Shown here: piece by piece, positions 51,149-63,741 of the stretch | Layout of the letters: every line of letters begins with the position of its first letter | How positions within the stretch are numbered: the first letter of the stretch is position 1 | Assembly: GCF_000330505.1 (NCBI RefSeq) | Contig: NW_004443692.1 | Span: 233,911-297,910, forward strand | DNA length: 64,000 nucleotides | Reading direction: 5' to 3' | Origin: Entamoeba invadens IP1 | Taxonomy: Eukaryota > Evosea > Mastigamoebida > Endamoebidae | Translations under genes and position numbers: made by a program | Notes under the pieces: model-generated | Databases searched by the model: none | What the model was told of the DNA's origin: nothing | Seen by the model: the letters and a program-made list of their open reading frames with translations, nothing else

Positions 51149-53768
51149 TTATATTATTTAATTTACAACTATAAATTGTTTAATATTATAATAAATATTA
51201 TTAATATTTTTAATAGTAATGGATTATATTTTTAATACATTGATTTTCTATTATTTTAAAAACAACAATATTTAATTACAATAAAATTACTTCAATCAAT
51301 TATTTTTTAACAACAATATTCAATTGATAGAAACTAATATGATAAACGCTTTTGAAATATATTAATGTCTCTAATAGTCACATTTTGAAACATGTGTTAT
51401 TTACTATTCAATAATAACATTTTTAAAACATGAATTAGCACCTTGTTTGTTCTGTTTTACTTTAAACATAAACAGTCAATTATTTAAATAGTTCTTTACA
51501 CCGCTTATTATTGTTCCAATACTTAACAAAACACACTTTTAAAGTATAATTATTCCTTAATACAAATAAAAAAATGTCTTTTGACTAAGGGGAAGTTAAA
51601 AGGATTGTTTCTTTTGAAAATTTGCAGTGGAAGTGAAAAGTTTTAGTTTACAACTCTTCGTTTTTAAAGTTGCTCAAGAATTATAATTTAAATAATCATT
51701 CAAATTATCCTTTAAAACATATTAAACGTCATCAAAGTGGATTTGGTTAAAGAGCGATGCAAAGATTTCAAATAAGTTAACAAACTAGTATATATTATTT
51801 ACTTATCCGCTTCTGTTTTTTATACCCCTTTTGTCAAATTTTTTTATCTTAATGTTTTGTCAAGAACTGAAAATGGTAAAAGAGTGAAAATGCTTCTTTT
51901 GGATATGTTCTATTTGTATATCAAATATAAGATTCGTTTCCAATTAAAAGCGCTTTTGGGATAAGTTTTTTTCTTTAATTTCACATAAATTGTGTATTAT
52001 TATTATAATACTTTTTATTATTAGATGTTTAATGTAGTACAACTTTTTACATTTGTATAATGCTTAACTTTTTTGTCCCATTTCTTTTCTTTGAATTTTT
52101 GATTATAAAAGATGTGATAACTTTTTAATTCAAAGTTTATTTAAATAGTAATAATAATAATAATTTAATAAAATTGTGTGCCACATTCCAATAATTTGCC
52201 TGGAAGTAATTTTACATAAAAATATTGCCAATTGAGAAAACCAAGATTCAACCATAATATTAACAACCATATTTGTCGGTCTGAATATAAGATCTGGTTA
52301 AAATCCTATTAATTGAGCTAAATTGACCCTGTATTATAGCAAAACTTTAAATTATTTATGTATTATTTATTATTGCTTATAATATCAGAAATTTAACTAC
52401 TGAGTTATTTATTTTTCTATAGAAATTACTTTACAGCTCAAAAGGTTGTTTCATGTAACTTTTACCAGTTTTTTTAAATGCCACGAAATGTGACTCAAAA
52501 AGAACACTCGTTTACCAAAACCGCCAATTCAAATAAAAAAATAAAAATAGAATCGTCTAATTGAATAGTCTCTTCGGCACCCCGTCCTAAAGCAAACCAA
52601 CGAGAGTTAATTTATCAGGATCGTGAAATTCTGCGTGTTTTTATTCTATTTGGCGTTATATTCTTATACGTGTATACTTACAAGCAAAATAGCCAATACC
52701 CAATAATAGCCAATTGCATTCAACATACCAACAGCTACTTATTTAACAATAATTTTATAATAACTTTATTATACAAAGAATCTTGTGTTTTATAATATAT
52801 CGGACTTTTCACGGCTTTGTTATAGATGAGGAGAGTATACAAATAAACTTCCTTAGTTTGGATAAGAAAACCAATGGAGACGCAAAAAGATGATACAAAA
52901 ATGAGCAGACAACCCTTTGGTGTTTCATGATAAACATGCAAAATTTGACATAGTAAAGGAATCGAAAATGAAGACCTGTGGAGTAACTCCTCGTTTACTG
53001 GAAAAACAACAACGGCGCGGTTTGAATTGTTTTATTGTTGACATTATTTACTAACACTTTGTTTAATTGGAGAAAATTTTCTCGGGAGTGATTTCGCTTC
53101 GCAAAAGAGTGTTTTAATTTATTTGTACTACCAAATTTAGAAGTTTTATTACAACAAAATTATTATTTGTAAAAAACAAGACTTTTTGGGAGTGTCGAAA
53201 TATATTAAGAGCAAGAAAATGGAATAATGATGAAGAGCAGAAAACAACTCCAGAAAATCTTGTGATTTCGACGTGTTTTCCAACGTGCGGTTGGTTTCAC
53301 CATACTCCACGAGTAGGAAATTAAAGCTTTACAGTTATGTTTTTCGTTTTTTCCGAAACCCTAGGCGTTATCAGTATAACATTTACCTCCATTATCGGGA
53401 TATCGGATAATTTAACCAATAAAAACTGGGCTTTTTACTTTTGGTAAAAACCCACAAGATGCGCGAGAAAAACCCCAACATACAAACTAAGTTGTTTGTT
53501 TTGGGTAATCGGCAAACTGGGCATTACAAGACCATTCAGAAAAAGGCTTTTCTGCAACGTTTTCCGCGATGTAAATAAAATGAAAATAGGATACTGTCGT
53601 TATCCGTCAAATTTACAAATGATAGGACGACTTTTGCTCGTAAAAAGAACACTTCAAGTTCCATAAATGTGCGCTCAGTTCACGGAAAACGCATTTTGAA
53701 TTATGGACGTTATTGCGGCTCAAAAATAACTTCCGCATGTTTAAACACAAAGAACAAAGAAAAGTTCA
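51149..53768. other. Non-coding region, 2.6 kb
   Basis: AT-rich up to 52.5 kb. From 52.55 to 53.77 kb the composition is more balanced but every frame is broken; I recognise no family, RNA or TIR. The last 60 bp are the probable 5' flank of the next gene. Confidence 0.45.
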
Positions 53769-54365
53769 ATGTACACCACTCAGGCTAGAAAACCACTTGG
53801 TCTCTCCGTCAACGCAGTCAAAGAAAGAGAGCAAAAAGACCAAACTGCTTTCCAGCAGTGCTTCCTCCTTGCTCTTCTTAACCAGCACGCTAGGATAACT
53901 CTAAAGAGACCCAAAAAGATCTCTACACGGACATCAACAATCCCCCTTCTCACCTTCATAGAGGTCGAGGCTTCAAGAGTCGACGTATACGGACTTGCTT
54001 CTGAAAAATGTGAAGTGGTCAAGTCAATTGAAATCAACAAGAAAGTACCAATACAAACCGCCGACAGAAGGTTTAACAAGAACATCAGTGCGTTCATACA
54101 GAACTTTGTGTTCGATGCTTGCTTGGAATTTGGGTACTTCTTCGACTCAAAACTCTCAAAAAACTCAATGAAATCTATTCAAACTGAAAGAATACAAAAC
54201 GTTTTTTATGAAGGAGCATACTGCTTTTCAAGGAACGACATACTAAGCTCTGGTAAAAGAGTTAACGATTACTTGGTCAATTTGATGTCAAACAAAAGAG
54301 TCGTCACACTTGAGGCAGGGGACTTGGCGATGCCACAGTCTGAGCTCTGCTTTACATCAATCTGA
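53769..54365 (+). CDS. Unknown 198 aa protein
   Basis: Starts MYTTQARKPLGLSVNA. Balanced codon use, sharply different from the AT-rich surroundings, supports a real gene. Sequence order: Lys/Arg-rich first third (ITLKRPKKISTRTS), then an alternating strand/helix part with ADRRFNKNISAFIQNFVFDA and a closing LEAGDLAMPQSELCF. No signal peptide, no membrane segment, no family recognised. It stands alone between transposon-rich stretches, so it could belong to an unrecognised element. Confidence 0.6.
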   Translation: MYTTQARKPLGLSVNAVKEREQKDQTAFQQCFLLALLNQHARITLKRPKKISTRTSTIPLLTFIEVEASRVDVYGLASEKCEVVKSIEINKKVPIQTADRRFNKNISAFIQNFVFDACLEFGYFFDSKLSKNSMKSIQTERIQNVFYEGAYCFSRNDILSSGKRVNDYLVNLMSNKRVVTLEAGDLAMPQSELCFTSI

Positions 54366-55252
54366 AACCAGACAATTCAGTGTAAATTAATACCATTTTT
54401 CTTCATATTTGACGAATTTCCAATATAAAAGTTAGCAATTGAATGAATTTTTATTTTTGGATTTGATTATAGCAGAATATAGAAGAAAATTCAAATCTTA
54501 AAATTGGAAATCATTTTATGAAACAAACAATTAACACATAGTAGTTTTCGAATGTTTTGTAAAAGGTATTTTTATAACATAGAAAAATTATATTTTTAAC
54601 CACAAGTACGAAATTAATACAAAAAGTTATATTTTACAATAAGTTTACTAAAATCGAAATAACAAATGAAGTTATCACTATGTTGGATTTCGTTACAATT
54701 CCAATTTGTTGCTTAAAAACTTTAAAGATTAATGTTTTTATTATAATTCAAAGTAATTGTGAAAACAAAATCGTCAAAAAAGTGTAATTATTTATTTAAC
54801 ATTAATTAATTTAATTATAAATCTTTAGATGGTTAAGAGAAGCTGTTTATAAATAATTAATACAAATTAACTCCCATTTTTTCCAATAGGATATTACCCA
54901 CCGTATCGTCATTAAACCTTATGTAAAATCTTGAGGCTTATGCATTTTTTTATAATAATTAATAATAATAATAATATTGTTATATTATTATAACGAAAAA
55001 CCAAATAAAAATAAATCAAATCATAAGTTATTTAAGTTATTTTTATTAATATTAATAAAACGTTGATTTTTTATGGAAGAAATAACACCAACATTGATTG
55101 AGATGAACAAGAACATAGTGTGTACTGGTTAGTATGAAAGAGTCTAAACGATTTGTAATGAAAAAAAGAATAAAAGACTTTTGAAGAAAATGAAATTAAA
55201 GACAATATATAAGAAATGTTTTAAACAGACGATTTTAAACAAAATTTGAAGT
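54366..55252. other. Non-coding spacer
   Basis: AT-rich; nothing supported. Confidence 0.5.
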
Positions 55253-55405
55253 AAAAGCATTTGATTTGTTGAAAAGTCTTTATGATGAAAATTTCCAAAC
55301 AATAGACATGGCTCAACGAATTCAACAAGTCGTACAAAAGTTTCATGGTTCAGAAAAAAAACAATTGGAGCATTATTTGGAATTCTCAGTAGTTAAGTAC
55401 ATATT
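55253..55405 (+). pseudogene. Unidentified gene relic
   Basis: About 50 codons of non-random, helical sequence (KAFDLLKSLYDENFQTID then AQRIQQVVQKFHGSEKKQLE) without a start codon and running into AT-type sequence. A short frame at 55072-55137 (starting MEEITPTLIEMNKN) may be from the same dead gene. Family unknown. Confidence 0.35.
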
Positions 55406-56025
55406 CATATCGATCAATAGAATGAACAATCACGAACTTATTGTAATTTTACATCATCTTAATCTCTCCTTTATAATATCAGTCTTTCTCTTCATCATCT
55501 CAGTCTCCTCTTCGTTAGCTCGGTCTCCTTTTTAACATTTTTGTCGCTTTAATGACAACTCTCACTTATTGTTTGTGTGATTGATTAGTTCGTATTATTT
55601 CAAATGATTAAAATAAAAATCAGTTGTGTTGATTTTTATTATGTTAAAAAAACTTACAACACAAACAAAAAATCATTGAAATAAACACAACCAATGAAAT
55701 TGTGTGAGTTTTCAACACTTGTTTTTTTAGAGACAACCATAAAATAACAACAAGTTAAAACAATGTCAAAATATTGCATATTTTGAAATCATGGGAGGGT
55801 CGTAACGTGAGATACCATCATCTCACCCATTCGAACAACTCGTATAAAACAGAGTGTCCAAAAAAACGTCTAAGTCCCAAGTTAAGGAAAGGTCAAAAAA
55901 AACAAATTGATTGTTTTGATAAACGAACTGATTAAAAAAAATAAAAATAGATTATAAAAACTACAATCACCACAAAACTATCAATTGGTTTAAAATTTTA
56001 TTTTTTGATAATATACCTTTTCCAT
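55406..56025. other. Non-coding spacer with a small hairpin
   Basis: The hairpin GTGAGAT-ACCATC-ATCTCAC lies at about 55809-55828. Nothing else supported. Confidence 0.4.
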
Positions 56026-56180
56026 AGTAGTATATAAATCGTGCCGATTTCGTGCACCCTTTGGGAACACTCAATCTTCACGATTTCGTCGCTTCGCTCC
56101 GTTATTTAGGTTTAATTATTTTAGAATTATTTTTTTAGCTATTATTTTAAAGTGATTATATAATTATTTGTAAGTCTAAA

Positions 56181-56498
56181 ATGACAACTACCATGGGACG
56201 TATTATTAAAGCTATTAAAAAGGAATGTGTTCATATTACAGAATTAAATAATCTCGAAGTTGATTTATACAATAGAGTTGAATCTAAAGAGTTATTTCAA
56301 ATTAAGGACAACACTGTCAAATTAATCAAACCTAGAGTTAGTAAATATAGTGACGATTGGGTTAGATATAGTATCAAAGATAAAAATCATAAAGGAATGA
56401 CATTTCGTAATAAACCACTAAGGAAATATCTTGTTGATGAATTTAAATCAGAATCTGAATGTAAAGATATAGATGAATTTTTAGAACAATTCATATAA
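56181..56498 (+). CDS. Unknown 105 aa protein of the polymerase element
   Basis: Starts 25 bp inside the left TIR. Charged, helical (MTTTMGRIIKAIKKEC onward), ends EFLEQFI. No family recognised. Its frame is intact, unlike the polymerase. Position and size would suit a DNA-binding or accessory replication protein, which is only a guess. Confidence 0.6.
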   Translation: MTTTMGRIIKAIKKECVHITELNNLEVDLYNRVESKELFQIKDNTVKLIKPRVSKYSDDWVRYSIKDKNHKGMTFRNKPLRKYLVDEFKSESECKDIDEFLEQFI

Positions 56499-56715
56499 AC
56501 TCTCATATTATATTATATATTTTTAGTATTTCTCAGAGATTCTCATATTATTTCAGATGATATCATACTTTCTAAAATTATTTCAAATTAATTATTTTTA
56601 TTTTTTATTTTTATAAAATAATCTCAAATGATTTCAAACTATAAAAATAGACTAATATATGCTGGGAACATATAAAAGTCTATTAAATAATTGGTTAAGA
56701 ATAAGTTGTCTTCGT

Positions 56716-59700
56716 TTAGAATTGGATTTTTCTAGTAACGTTCTCTCTTGTTTTAATATCAAATGACTTACTAAAATCGAAACTATGTTTTAATTCTAGT
56801 AAGTTAAACGTATAAGATTCTCCCTCATAGAGTTTCTTATATAATTCAATTGGATTTTCGTTATTTTCCAATAAATTGTTTCGAATACCTTTCATTCTCA
56901 TATGTAAAGCATGTTTTTGTTTATCGTTTGTTAATACATCTATATAAGCTTTCTTACCTAAGAATATACATTCCCAGATAATTCATCAAAATCTGGATGG
57001 AATTGTTCTAATTCACCTCCTCTTAATGTTTTACCATATATTTCTTTATATTTTTGTTCTAATAATTCTATCTTATTTTTGTCTATATGCACTGAATCAG
57101 TATCTTGATAATATATATCTATATTTAAATCTTCTGCTAAACACATTACTTCATTCATTATTCTCTTACTCATACTTAATATTTGTACACCAATGAGATT
57201 TGGAACATAGAAGTCATCAAATGGTTTATTTGTTTCAAAACATCTGATATTATCTGATATGTCATACATAGATTTAACTAATGTAAAGTTCTTTTTAAGA
57301 TATCTATCTGAATCGCATTTTCCTTTATTATTGATATATTTGTAAACCAAGTCATTTTTAATTGGTTTTTGAATCGTTTTTCCATATGAATTATTCATCA
57401 ATAATTTATAATTATTTTGTAATGGATTACTTTCTTTTTTAAGTTGAGATCTTAAATTGTATATCTTTTCAATCTCGTTACTAAACACATTAGATTTACA
57501 TCCAGTCCAATAATATCTTCTAATAATATTAAACTCTATTTGTTGAAATTTAATCATATCTTCAAGCATAATATTATCTACTCTCATTGTACAACATTCA
57601 TTAACATTATGATTACCTTTTTTATCTTTCTTAGTTATAATTGGGAAGTGTAAATGTTTGTTAACCTTGGTTATTTCTATATCTACAATAAATGCTGATA
57701 TATAACGTTCATTTGTTGGTTCTAATTGTTGTTCTAACATTAAGTGGTTTAATATAGTTTTATTACAGGTTTATTGTGGGATTACTATAGGTTTTCCAAT
57801 TGCTGGTTTTAATTTATGTATAGAGCCAGGATATAATGAACATGCATCATAATCATATAAATCTTTAGTAACATATTGTTTAGTATTATCTCTACACATA
57901 TTTCTACCTTTATATACTTCACCCTGTATAAATTCTCTAACTTTCCCAGAATATTGCATTAAGTTTGTAATTTGTGTGTAAACATGTAATTTGAAATAGT
58001 GATTAGCTAAAGCAGATATACTAATAAAGTTGTCAACATCTATATTTAAACTTTTCAAATTATTATTTCGGAATTTAATATGACCTTCTTTTAATATTCT
58101 AACGTCTTGACAACAGTAGAATTTACAATATAATTACATATCGAACTTGTCGTTATCCACTAAACAATTATTGATTTTAGATATATTCTCTTTAAATAAA
58201 TTATATTGTTCTTTATTCCATTTTTTAGATTCATCTTCACCAGCTTTTGAAATTATTCCAAAGTTATTTTGAATTCGTTCTATGGTGTAATAATTATAAG
58301 GATATAACTCTTTTTGAATATTAGATAAATCAAATATTTTAGGAAAATCTGATAACTTATTTGAAATCATTGAATAACTATCTTTCAAAACAATTCTTTT
58401 TCCATTATAATTTAGTTTCATTTTCATAGTTTTACCGTCTTTCTTAATACATGTCTCAATTCCATATTTTGCCAAGAAACACGAATCATATTTCAAATTA
58501 TGAAAGTAAACAACTGAATTGTTATCTAAATCAGATAAGAAGTCTTCCACACATTCATTTCCGTATTTACATGAAATTTGAGATGAATTTCGTCTAGAAT
58601 AAGCAACACAATATGCTTTATGAATTTCTTGTGTGCTAGCTTCGAAATCTGCATAATAGTAAATATAGTTTTTGAACTTAGATTTTTTATTTCGTTCCGT
58701 AGTTTTTTCCATTGTTATTGGTTTAACTTCGAAATCGAAATAATCTAATGATTCGATTGATTGTTTGACATAATCAGATAAATCTGATTTTAAATGAAGA
58801 ACATCACTAAGTGAATATGGTTTAAACCCGTTATTATCTCTAATATATAAAATAAGTTCTGATAATTTTATACTGGATTTAGCTCCTGGATTGATTAAAT
58901 ATAAATTTCCTTTCTTACTTTGTTTATTAAACATAGATTCAATTGGTTTGTTGTGATCTAATGCCCATTCATTCATTTCAATTCTATTCTTAAGATAAAA
59001 TGGAGTAATAGGAATATCAATATCCAAGAAATAATGATCACCTTTCATATTTGAATCTCTGAATAAATACATACTAATTTCAGTAGCTTCTTCATTATCT
59101 GATCCTATATATTTCATTATTGTATTTGCATTAGATTGACGTTTTAATTCTTCACGTTTTATTTGAATTCTAATATTACATGATTTTGAAACTTCATCTA
59201 TCAATTTAATTTTCTGATATCTTGAATAACAATGAACACGATATAAATCAATAATTTTCTCATCTATTTTAGCTTGTTGTAAAACATATATTAAACAATT
59301 ATAATTTAATTCATGTCTAATTTTGTTTTCAACACTAAGAGAATCAAATATTTGTGCTATTTTTAAATATTTAGAGAAACATTTATATTCTTCTGTATAA
59401 TGATAAGCAAAAAATGCAGCACCATTATTTCGATATTCATTGATTTCTTTTTTATAATCATATTCTTCAGTTATTAATTCTGTAATAAATAAAGGTTCTG
59501 GAACTTCATGTTGAACATAAAATGCAGAATCTGAACTGTTTTCAATTTAAGATTGATTATATAAACCAAGAGTTTCGTTTGAAATTGACTTTAGAAATTC
59601 ATCTATATTTTCTTTAGAATTTAACATATATGTTTTCCAAGTGGTATCAGTAAATCTATATTTATAAACTAAATTTGCTGTTGAATCTAGTTTTTCAATT

Positions 59701-60440
59701 AATTGATTAAAAATCTGTCTAATCATACCAATTCGTCTTAATTTTTCTTCAAATCCACAATTAAGATCAGCATGAATTATATTATTATCTACGTCATATC
59801 TTACACCTTCTATTTTATATTAATTATCATTTATTGATCGTTTGTATGGTTGATATTCATCATAAATTTGATCTCTGTTTTCATCTTCATCTATTTGTTC
59901 AATATTATTGTTTAAACTCCATTCTAAATTATTTTTGATATTATCATAATTATTAATCATGTATTCGTTTTCTCTTTCATTCTTAAGTTGTTCATTAACA
60001 CAATTATAATATTCTTGAGATATTGCTTCATCATCTATTTCGGTATTATGTTTTAAACTCCATTCTAAATTCTTTTTATTACGTTTTTTTTTTTGAATTT
60101 TTGCATCGTCAATAGCTTTAATTGTTGAGGCTTTTTTATTAATTAATCCAAAAGTTTGTTTATCAGTTTTATTTAATTTATCAAACACAATTCTTAAAAA
60201 TGGTTGCGCTAAAGGCGCCGCTACGTGTTGTTCTAATTTTTCTTTATAATCAAAATAAACATTTCTGGATTCAATATTCATTTTCAATAATTCTTTTCTA
60301 CATTCTCTATTTAAAATTTTAGTAGATGCTGCTTTAATAATTCCATCTTTAATTCTAAAACAATCAAAAATTTCTTCTTCGGAATAAGTTTTAATAAACT
60401 TGTGAAATTTCTTTTTCAAGTATTCTTGTGTAGTGCTCAT
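56716..60440 (-). pseudogene. Protein-primed family B DNA polymerase, decayed
   Basis: One reading frame of about 1,240 codons from the ATG at 60440 to TAA at 56716-56718, interrupted by four in-frame TAA (59820, 59547, 58134, 57771) and one shift near 56960. Exonuclease motifs YYADFEAS (about 58645) and YFHNLKYD (about 58495), polymerase motifs DYDACSLYP (about 57840), KLLMNNSYG (about 57395) and YYQDTDS (about 57100) are present and in the order of DNA_pol_B_2. The first roughly 600 residues are not recognised; in linear plasmids and related elements this place holds the terminal protein that primes replication. Only TAA is found as interrupting codon. Confidence 0.82.
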
Positions 60441-60580
60441 TTAGGATAAGAAAAAATAAAATTATCACTTTGAAATAATAGCTAAAATAATTAAACCTAA
60501 ATAACAGAGCGAAGCGACGAAATTGTGAAGATTGAGTGTTCCCGAAGGGTGCACGAAATCAGCACAATTTATATACTACT

Positions 60581-60717
60581 CCATTATTTACCGATAAGTC
60601 AAAATTAGCTTTTTAATTAGAATTGTTTTAATGTACAATTTTGTAAATTAAAAATAAAGTTTAAATTTACACACAATTTTAATGTTTTTTTAATTGTATT
60701 TTTTTGTTATATTTGTG
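60581..60717. other. Spacer between two elements
   Basis: 137 bp, AT-rich. Part of it may belong to the TIR of the next element, whose outer limit cannot be fixed because the other end runs off the window. Confidence 0.4.
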
Positions 60718-60976
60718 TTTTTTATTATTTAGTAAAATATCCAGCCTTGTATTAAAAATATTGGGGTGATATTCCCGAATTTGTGGTAACAAAATAACTT
60801 ATAGACAGGCGATTTCCCAATGAATACAAGTCGTTGCCACGTCATGATGCAATTAAGCATCTCGTCCATTAATTAAAATTTAACCAACCACATTAAAGCT
60901 GGTGATGCAATTTGTGTTATTTGGACAGGGTAATTTCCCCGATTTTTAAACAAATATTTATATCATTTTATTTTAT
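60718..60976 (+). repeat. Left terminal inverted repeat
   Basis: Starts TTTTTTATTATTTAGTAAAA and ends near ATATCATTTTAT; no mismatch seen against the right copy. Confidence 0.85.
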
Positions 60977-61682
60977 ACTAATAGTTTGTATTGAAATTTA
61001 TAAATATATTAAACCATATTACTATTTTTTTAATTTCAAAGTGTGTAGAAAACAGTGCATGTTATAAGAATTGATTAATTTATATATTATTGAATAAAAA
61101 CCCAATTACATGTCAAATCAACTTATATTTCATATAACTAAATATAAAAAATCATCCTTATTTTTTAGAATGAACTAAAACTTCAACGAGTTACAACTAA
61201 TATACAAAAAGATGAACAATTATTTCATGAAAAAAACAATATACGACTTTATTTCACCTTTCTATTTTAATACAATTATTGAAACTTCTGTTTTGAAGAA
61301 AATAATATTTATTTTAACAATTACAAAACATATTTCAATTCCAAAAACCCGGGGTGGTTGTTGATATCAATGGATTAAAGTGGAGTAACAACATTTATCA
61401 CTATTTTCAAAAGAAAAATACAATATTCTTTGATTTTTAAAAAGCAACACTTTCAACGTTTCGAAACAATTGAAAGGGGTCCAATTGGACCTTCAAATTA
61501 TATTCTCAACTCCAACAAAAACACAACAACCTTTTTATTTACCTGATAATCCTAAAAGTTATGAAATGTGGTGTAAAAACGTTTCTATTTAAACACATTT
61601 TGAAATTTGGAAAGATCCCCAAAGAACATCAAACGAATTTCAAGTATCAAAACAAAAAGCGCTTTTAATTGCAAATAGGCCA

Positions 61683-62560
61683 ATGGGTGGAAAAAGAGGT
61701 CGTAAAAGAGGTTTTAAATGTGGCAATTCAAAGATTGATCTCCAAACCATTGAAGACATTCTTCGAATAACTCGCAACGATCCACAAAAGACTCTGGTTC
61801 AAATAGCTGAAGAAGTAAGCAATATAAGAAAACAAAGAGTTATTTCTCTATGCAATTTAATGGAGTTTGACTCTGAAAAATGATTCAGGATACAAAAATA
61901 TCTAAAAGTGCGGTTCATAAAATTTTAAAGAAAAGTTGTTTTACAACAAAACAAATAAAAAAAGAACCCAAAGATAGTAATTCAATTTTGAGAATTGCTC
62001 AAAGATATATGTATTGGCAACATTTTAATATTTTGATTTCACTTAATTTTTATTTTGTTTATGTTGATGAAGTTGGATATAATACAAATCAATCAAGAAC
62101 ACAAGGAAGATCTATTGAAGGAGAATGTTGTTATGTTGTTTTTCTGATAATAAAGGGTTTATCTTTCACAACAATCGTGTTAATGGCACCAGGGAAAAGG
62201 TTGGTTTTTCGATTAAAAGACACGACTAACAAAAATGAAGATTTTGTCAATTGTCTAAAAGAATTATTCATTTTACAAATTAAAAAATGGTTCAAAAATT
62301 CTTTTGTATCCTTGATTTTAGATAATGCTGGTATTCATAACAAGAATGCAAATAATACATTCAGAGAAAATGTAATATATGTAACTTATAGTGTTCTATA
62401 TAGTCCACAATTGAATGCAATAAAAAAACATTTTCACAGTCCAAATCCTATATTAATGCTTGTATGAAACATGAAAATGACTTTTTGTTAGCTGCGGATT
62501 TAGTGAGTCATTTTCAAACCAAAGTTGTGTTGGACTTTGCAACAAGAAGAAATTCACGTG
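61683..62560 (+). pseudogene. IS630/Tc1-like DDE transposase pseudogene
   Basis: N-terminal part 61683-61883 (basic start GGKRGRKRGFKCGN, then a helix-turn-helix), shifted by one base at 61880 into the main frame (61880-62467), which holds a second HTH (SKSAVHKILKKS), the first Asp in FVYVDEVGYN (about 62065), the second in LILDNAGIHN (about 62322) and the third motif YSPQLNAIKKHF, where the family's NPIE has become NAIK: the catalytic Glu is lost. The C-terminal end (AADLVSHFQTKVVLDF) is in yet another frame up to about 62560. DDE_3 superfamily, dead copy. Confidence 0.75.
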
Positions 62561-62567
62561 TTTTTTC

Positions 62568-62954
62568 TTGATTATTTGTGCGTCTCTAATGAATGTTTCT
62601 GGAATTAACACTCAAAATTACCACTTACATACTTTAAAATGGGTGGAATTGGCTGGTAAATGTGTCCCTTTCCGCAATGATAAAGATTTGGTTACTTTTG
62701 TTTCTAAAAATAACAATAACAAACTTGTTTTAATAGACGACTGTTTTGTTATTGAAAAAGTCGGACTTCAAATAACTGTTTCATTGGACGTCAGTGATAA
62801 TTTTGATGTATGCACACAACAATCTGAAAACGACATTATTTCAATTGATAAAACATTGTCAAAAGAAATCAAATTGAAAAACAAAACTAATGTGTTCTAT
62901 AGAGTTAACACAATTAACAGTACAAATATTGATTGTATCAATTCAGTATCATAA
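62568..62954 (+). CDS. Unknown ORF in the element (broken at 5' end)
   Basis: About 128 codons, opening without a good ATG before 62590 (MNVSGINTQNYHLHTLKW). Contains WVELAGKCVPFRNDKDLV and KLVLIDDCFVIEKVG, which look like real protein, with Asn/Lys-rich later part. It may be the N-terminal part of the protease gene that follows. Not recognised. Confidence 0.4.
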   Translation: MIICASLMNVSGINTQNYHLHTLKWVELAGKCVPFRNDKDLVTFVSKNNNNKLVLIDDCFVIEKVGLQITVSLDVSDNFDVCTQQSENDIISIDKTLSKEIKLKNKTNVFYRVNTINSTNIDCINSVS

Positions 62955-63074
62955 CCCCCATTTATCAATATTTGTGATAATGAATCAGTACAACAAAAAA
63001 CAGAACTCGAAACAGTTTTAGATGATACTATGATGTTAAACACTTTTATATTAGAAGATTATAGAACTTATTAA

Positions 63075-63465
63075 ATGAACACAAATAATGGTAATAAAAC
63101 AAATAAATCTTTTTTACTCAGCTGGTTTCTTAATTATAATAACAAATTATTGAAAAACGACTTTGTGTATGAATACAACAATATTGAACAAACTGTTAAT
63201 ACAATTATTGTACCACTTCTTTTCAAAGCTCATTTTTTTTCTTTTAGTTCTTTTAAAAAATACCAAATGTATCGTTGGTCTTAACAGCCTGATGGGTACA
63301 TGTTATACCAAATACATGAAAAACGTTGGGTCTCAAATTCGTCAAGACGACCCGCTTTTTAAAGGAAGTAAACTTCACGAAGTTAAAGTGGAGCAACAAA
63401 GAGACAGAACTTTTTGTGGAGCATATGCAACGTGTTTTGCAAAAAGGCTGTTGGAAAAAAGTTGA
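63075..63465 (+). pseudogene. Ulp1-like (C48) cysteine protease relic
   Basis: Two overlapping frames. The first (63075-63284) has a strand pattern NTIIVPLLFKAHFFSF, where the His of the C48 triad would lie; the second takes over near 63255 with CIVGLNSLMGTCYTKYM (Asn or Asp position) and ends in VKVEQQRDRTFCGAYATCFA, the Gln plus Cys-Gly signature of Ulp1-type proteases. A shift separates His from Cys. Ulp1-type proteases are carried by several DNA transposon groups and by Polintons, with unknown role. Confidence 0.6.
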
Positions 63466-63741
63466 TAATGTTGATGATGTTTAGAATGCTTTAAAAGATA
63501 CCTCTCCAATATCTTTCAGAGCAACAGAATTGATAAAACCTTACAAATAACAAAAAATTATTAATTGTTTTTTAGTATTTATTGTTTAAACATCAGAATG
63601 TATATAATTTTATTATAAATAAATACAACAATATTTGAGTTGTTTATTAAAGTAATACATTGTCAATGTTGTTTTAACACATTTTGATGTATAGTTTAAA
63701 AAATCTATTATGTACAATAAATGTAATATAAAAATGGATAA
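63466..63741. other. Non-coding, inside the element
   Basis: AT-rich; a few more codons in the protease frame (ISFRATELIKP near 63510-63545) may be its last remnant. Confidence 0.35.

Larger units (their letters stand above)
56026..60580. mobile_element. 4.55 kb TIR element with protein-primed DNA polymerase (Polinton/linear-plasmid-like)
   Basis: Terminal inverted repeats of about 117-131 bp (56026-56156 and 60464-60580), starting AGTAGTATATAAAT and containing ATTTCGTGCACCCTT and TTTCGTCGCTTCGCTC; they differ by a handful of bases and a 14 bp insertion at the left. CCAT lies just outside each end, a possible 4 bp target duplication. Genes run inward from both ends: a 105 aa ORF from the left and a long polymerase frame from the right. 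Polintons in Entamoeba are established, but they carry an integrase, ATPase and capsid genes and are much longer; none is seen here. Confidence 0.78.
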
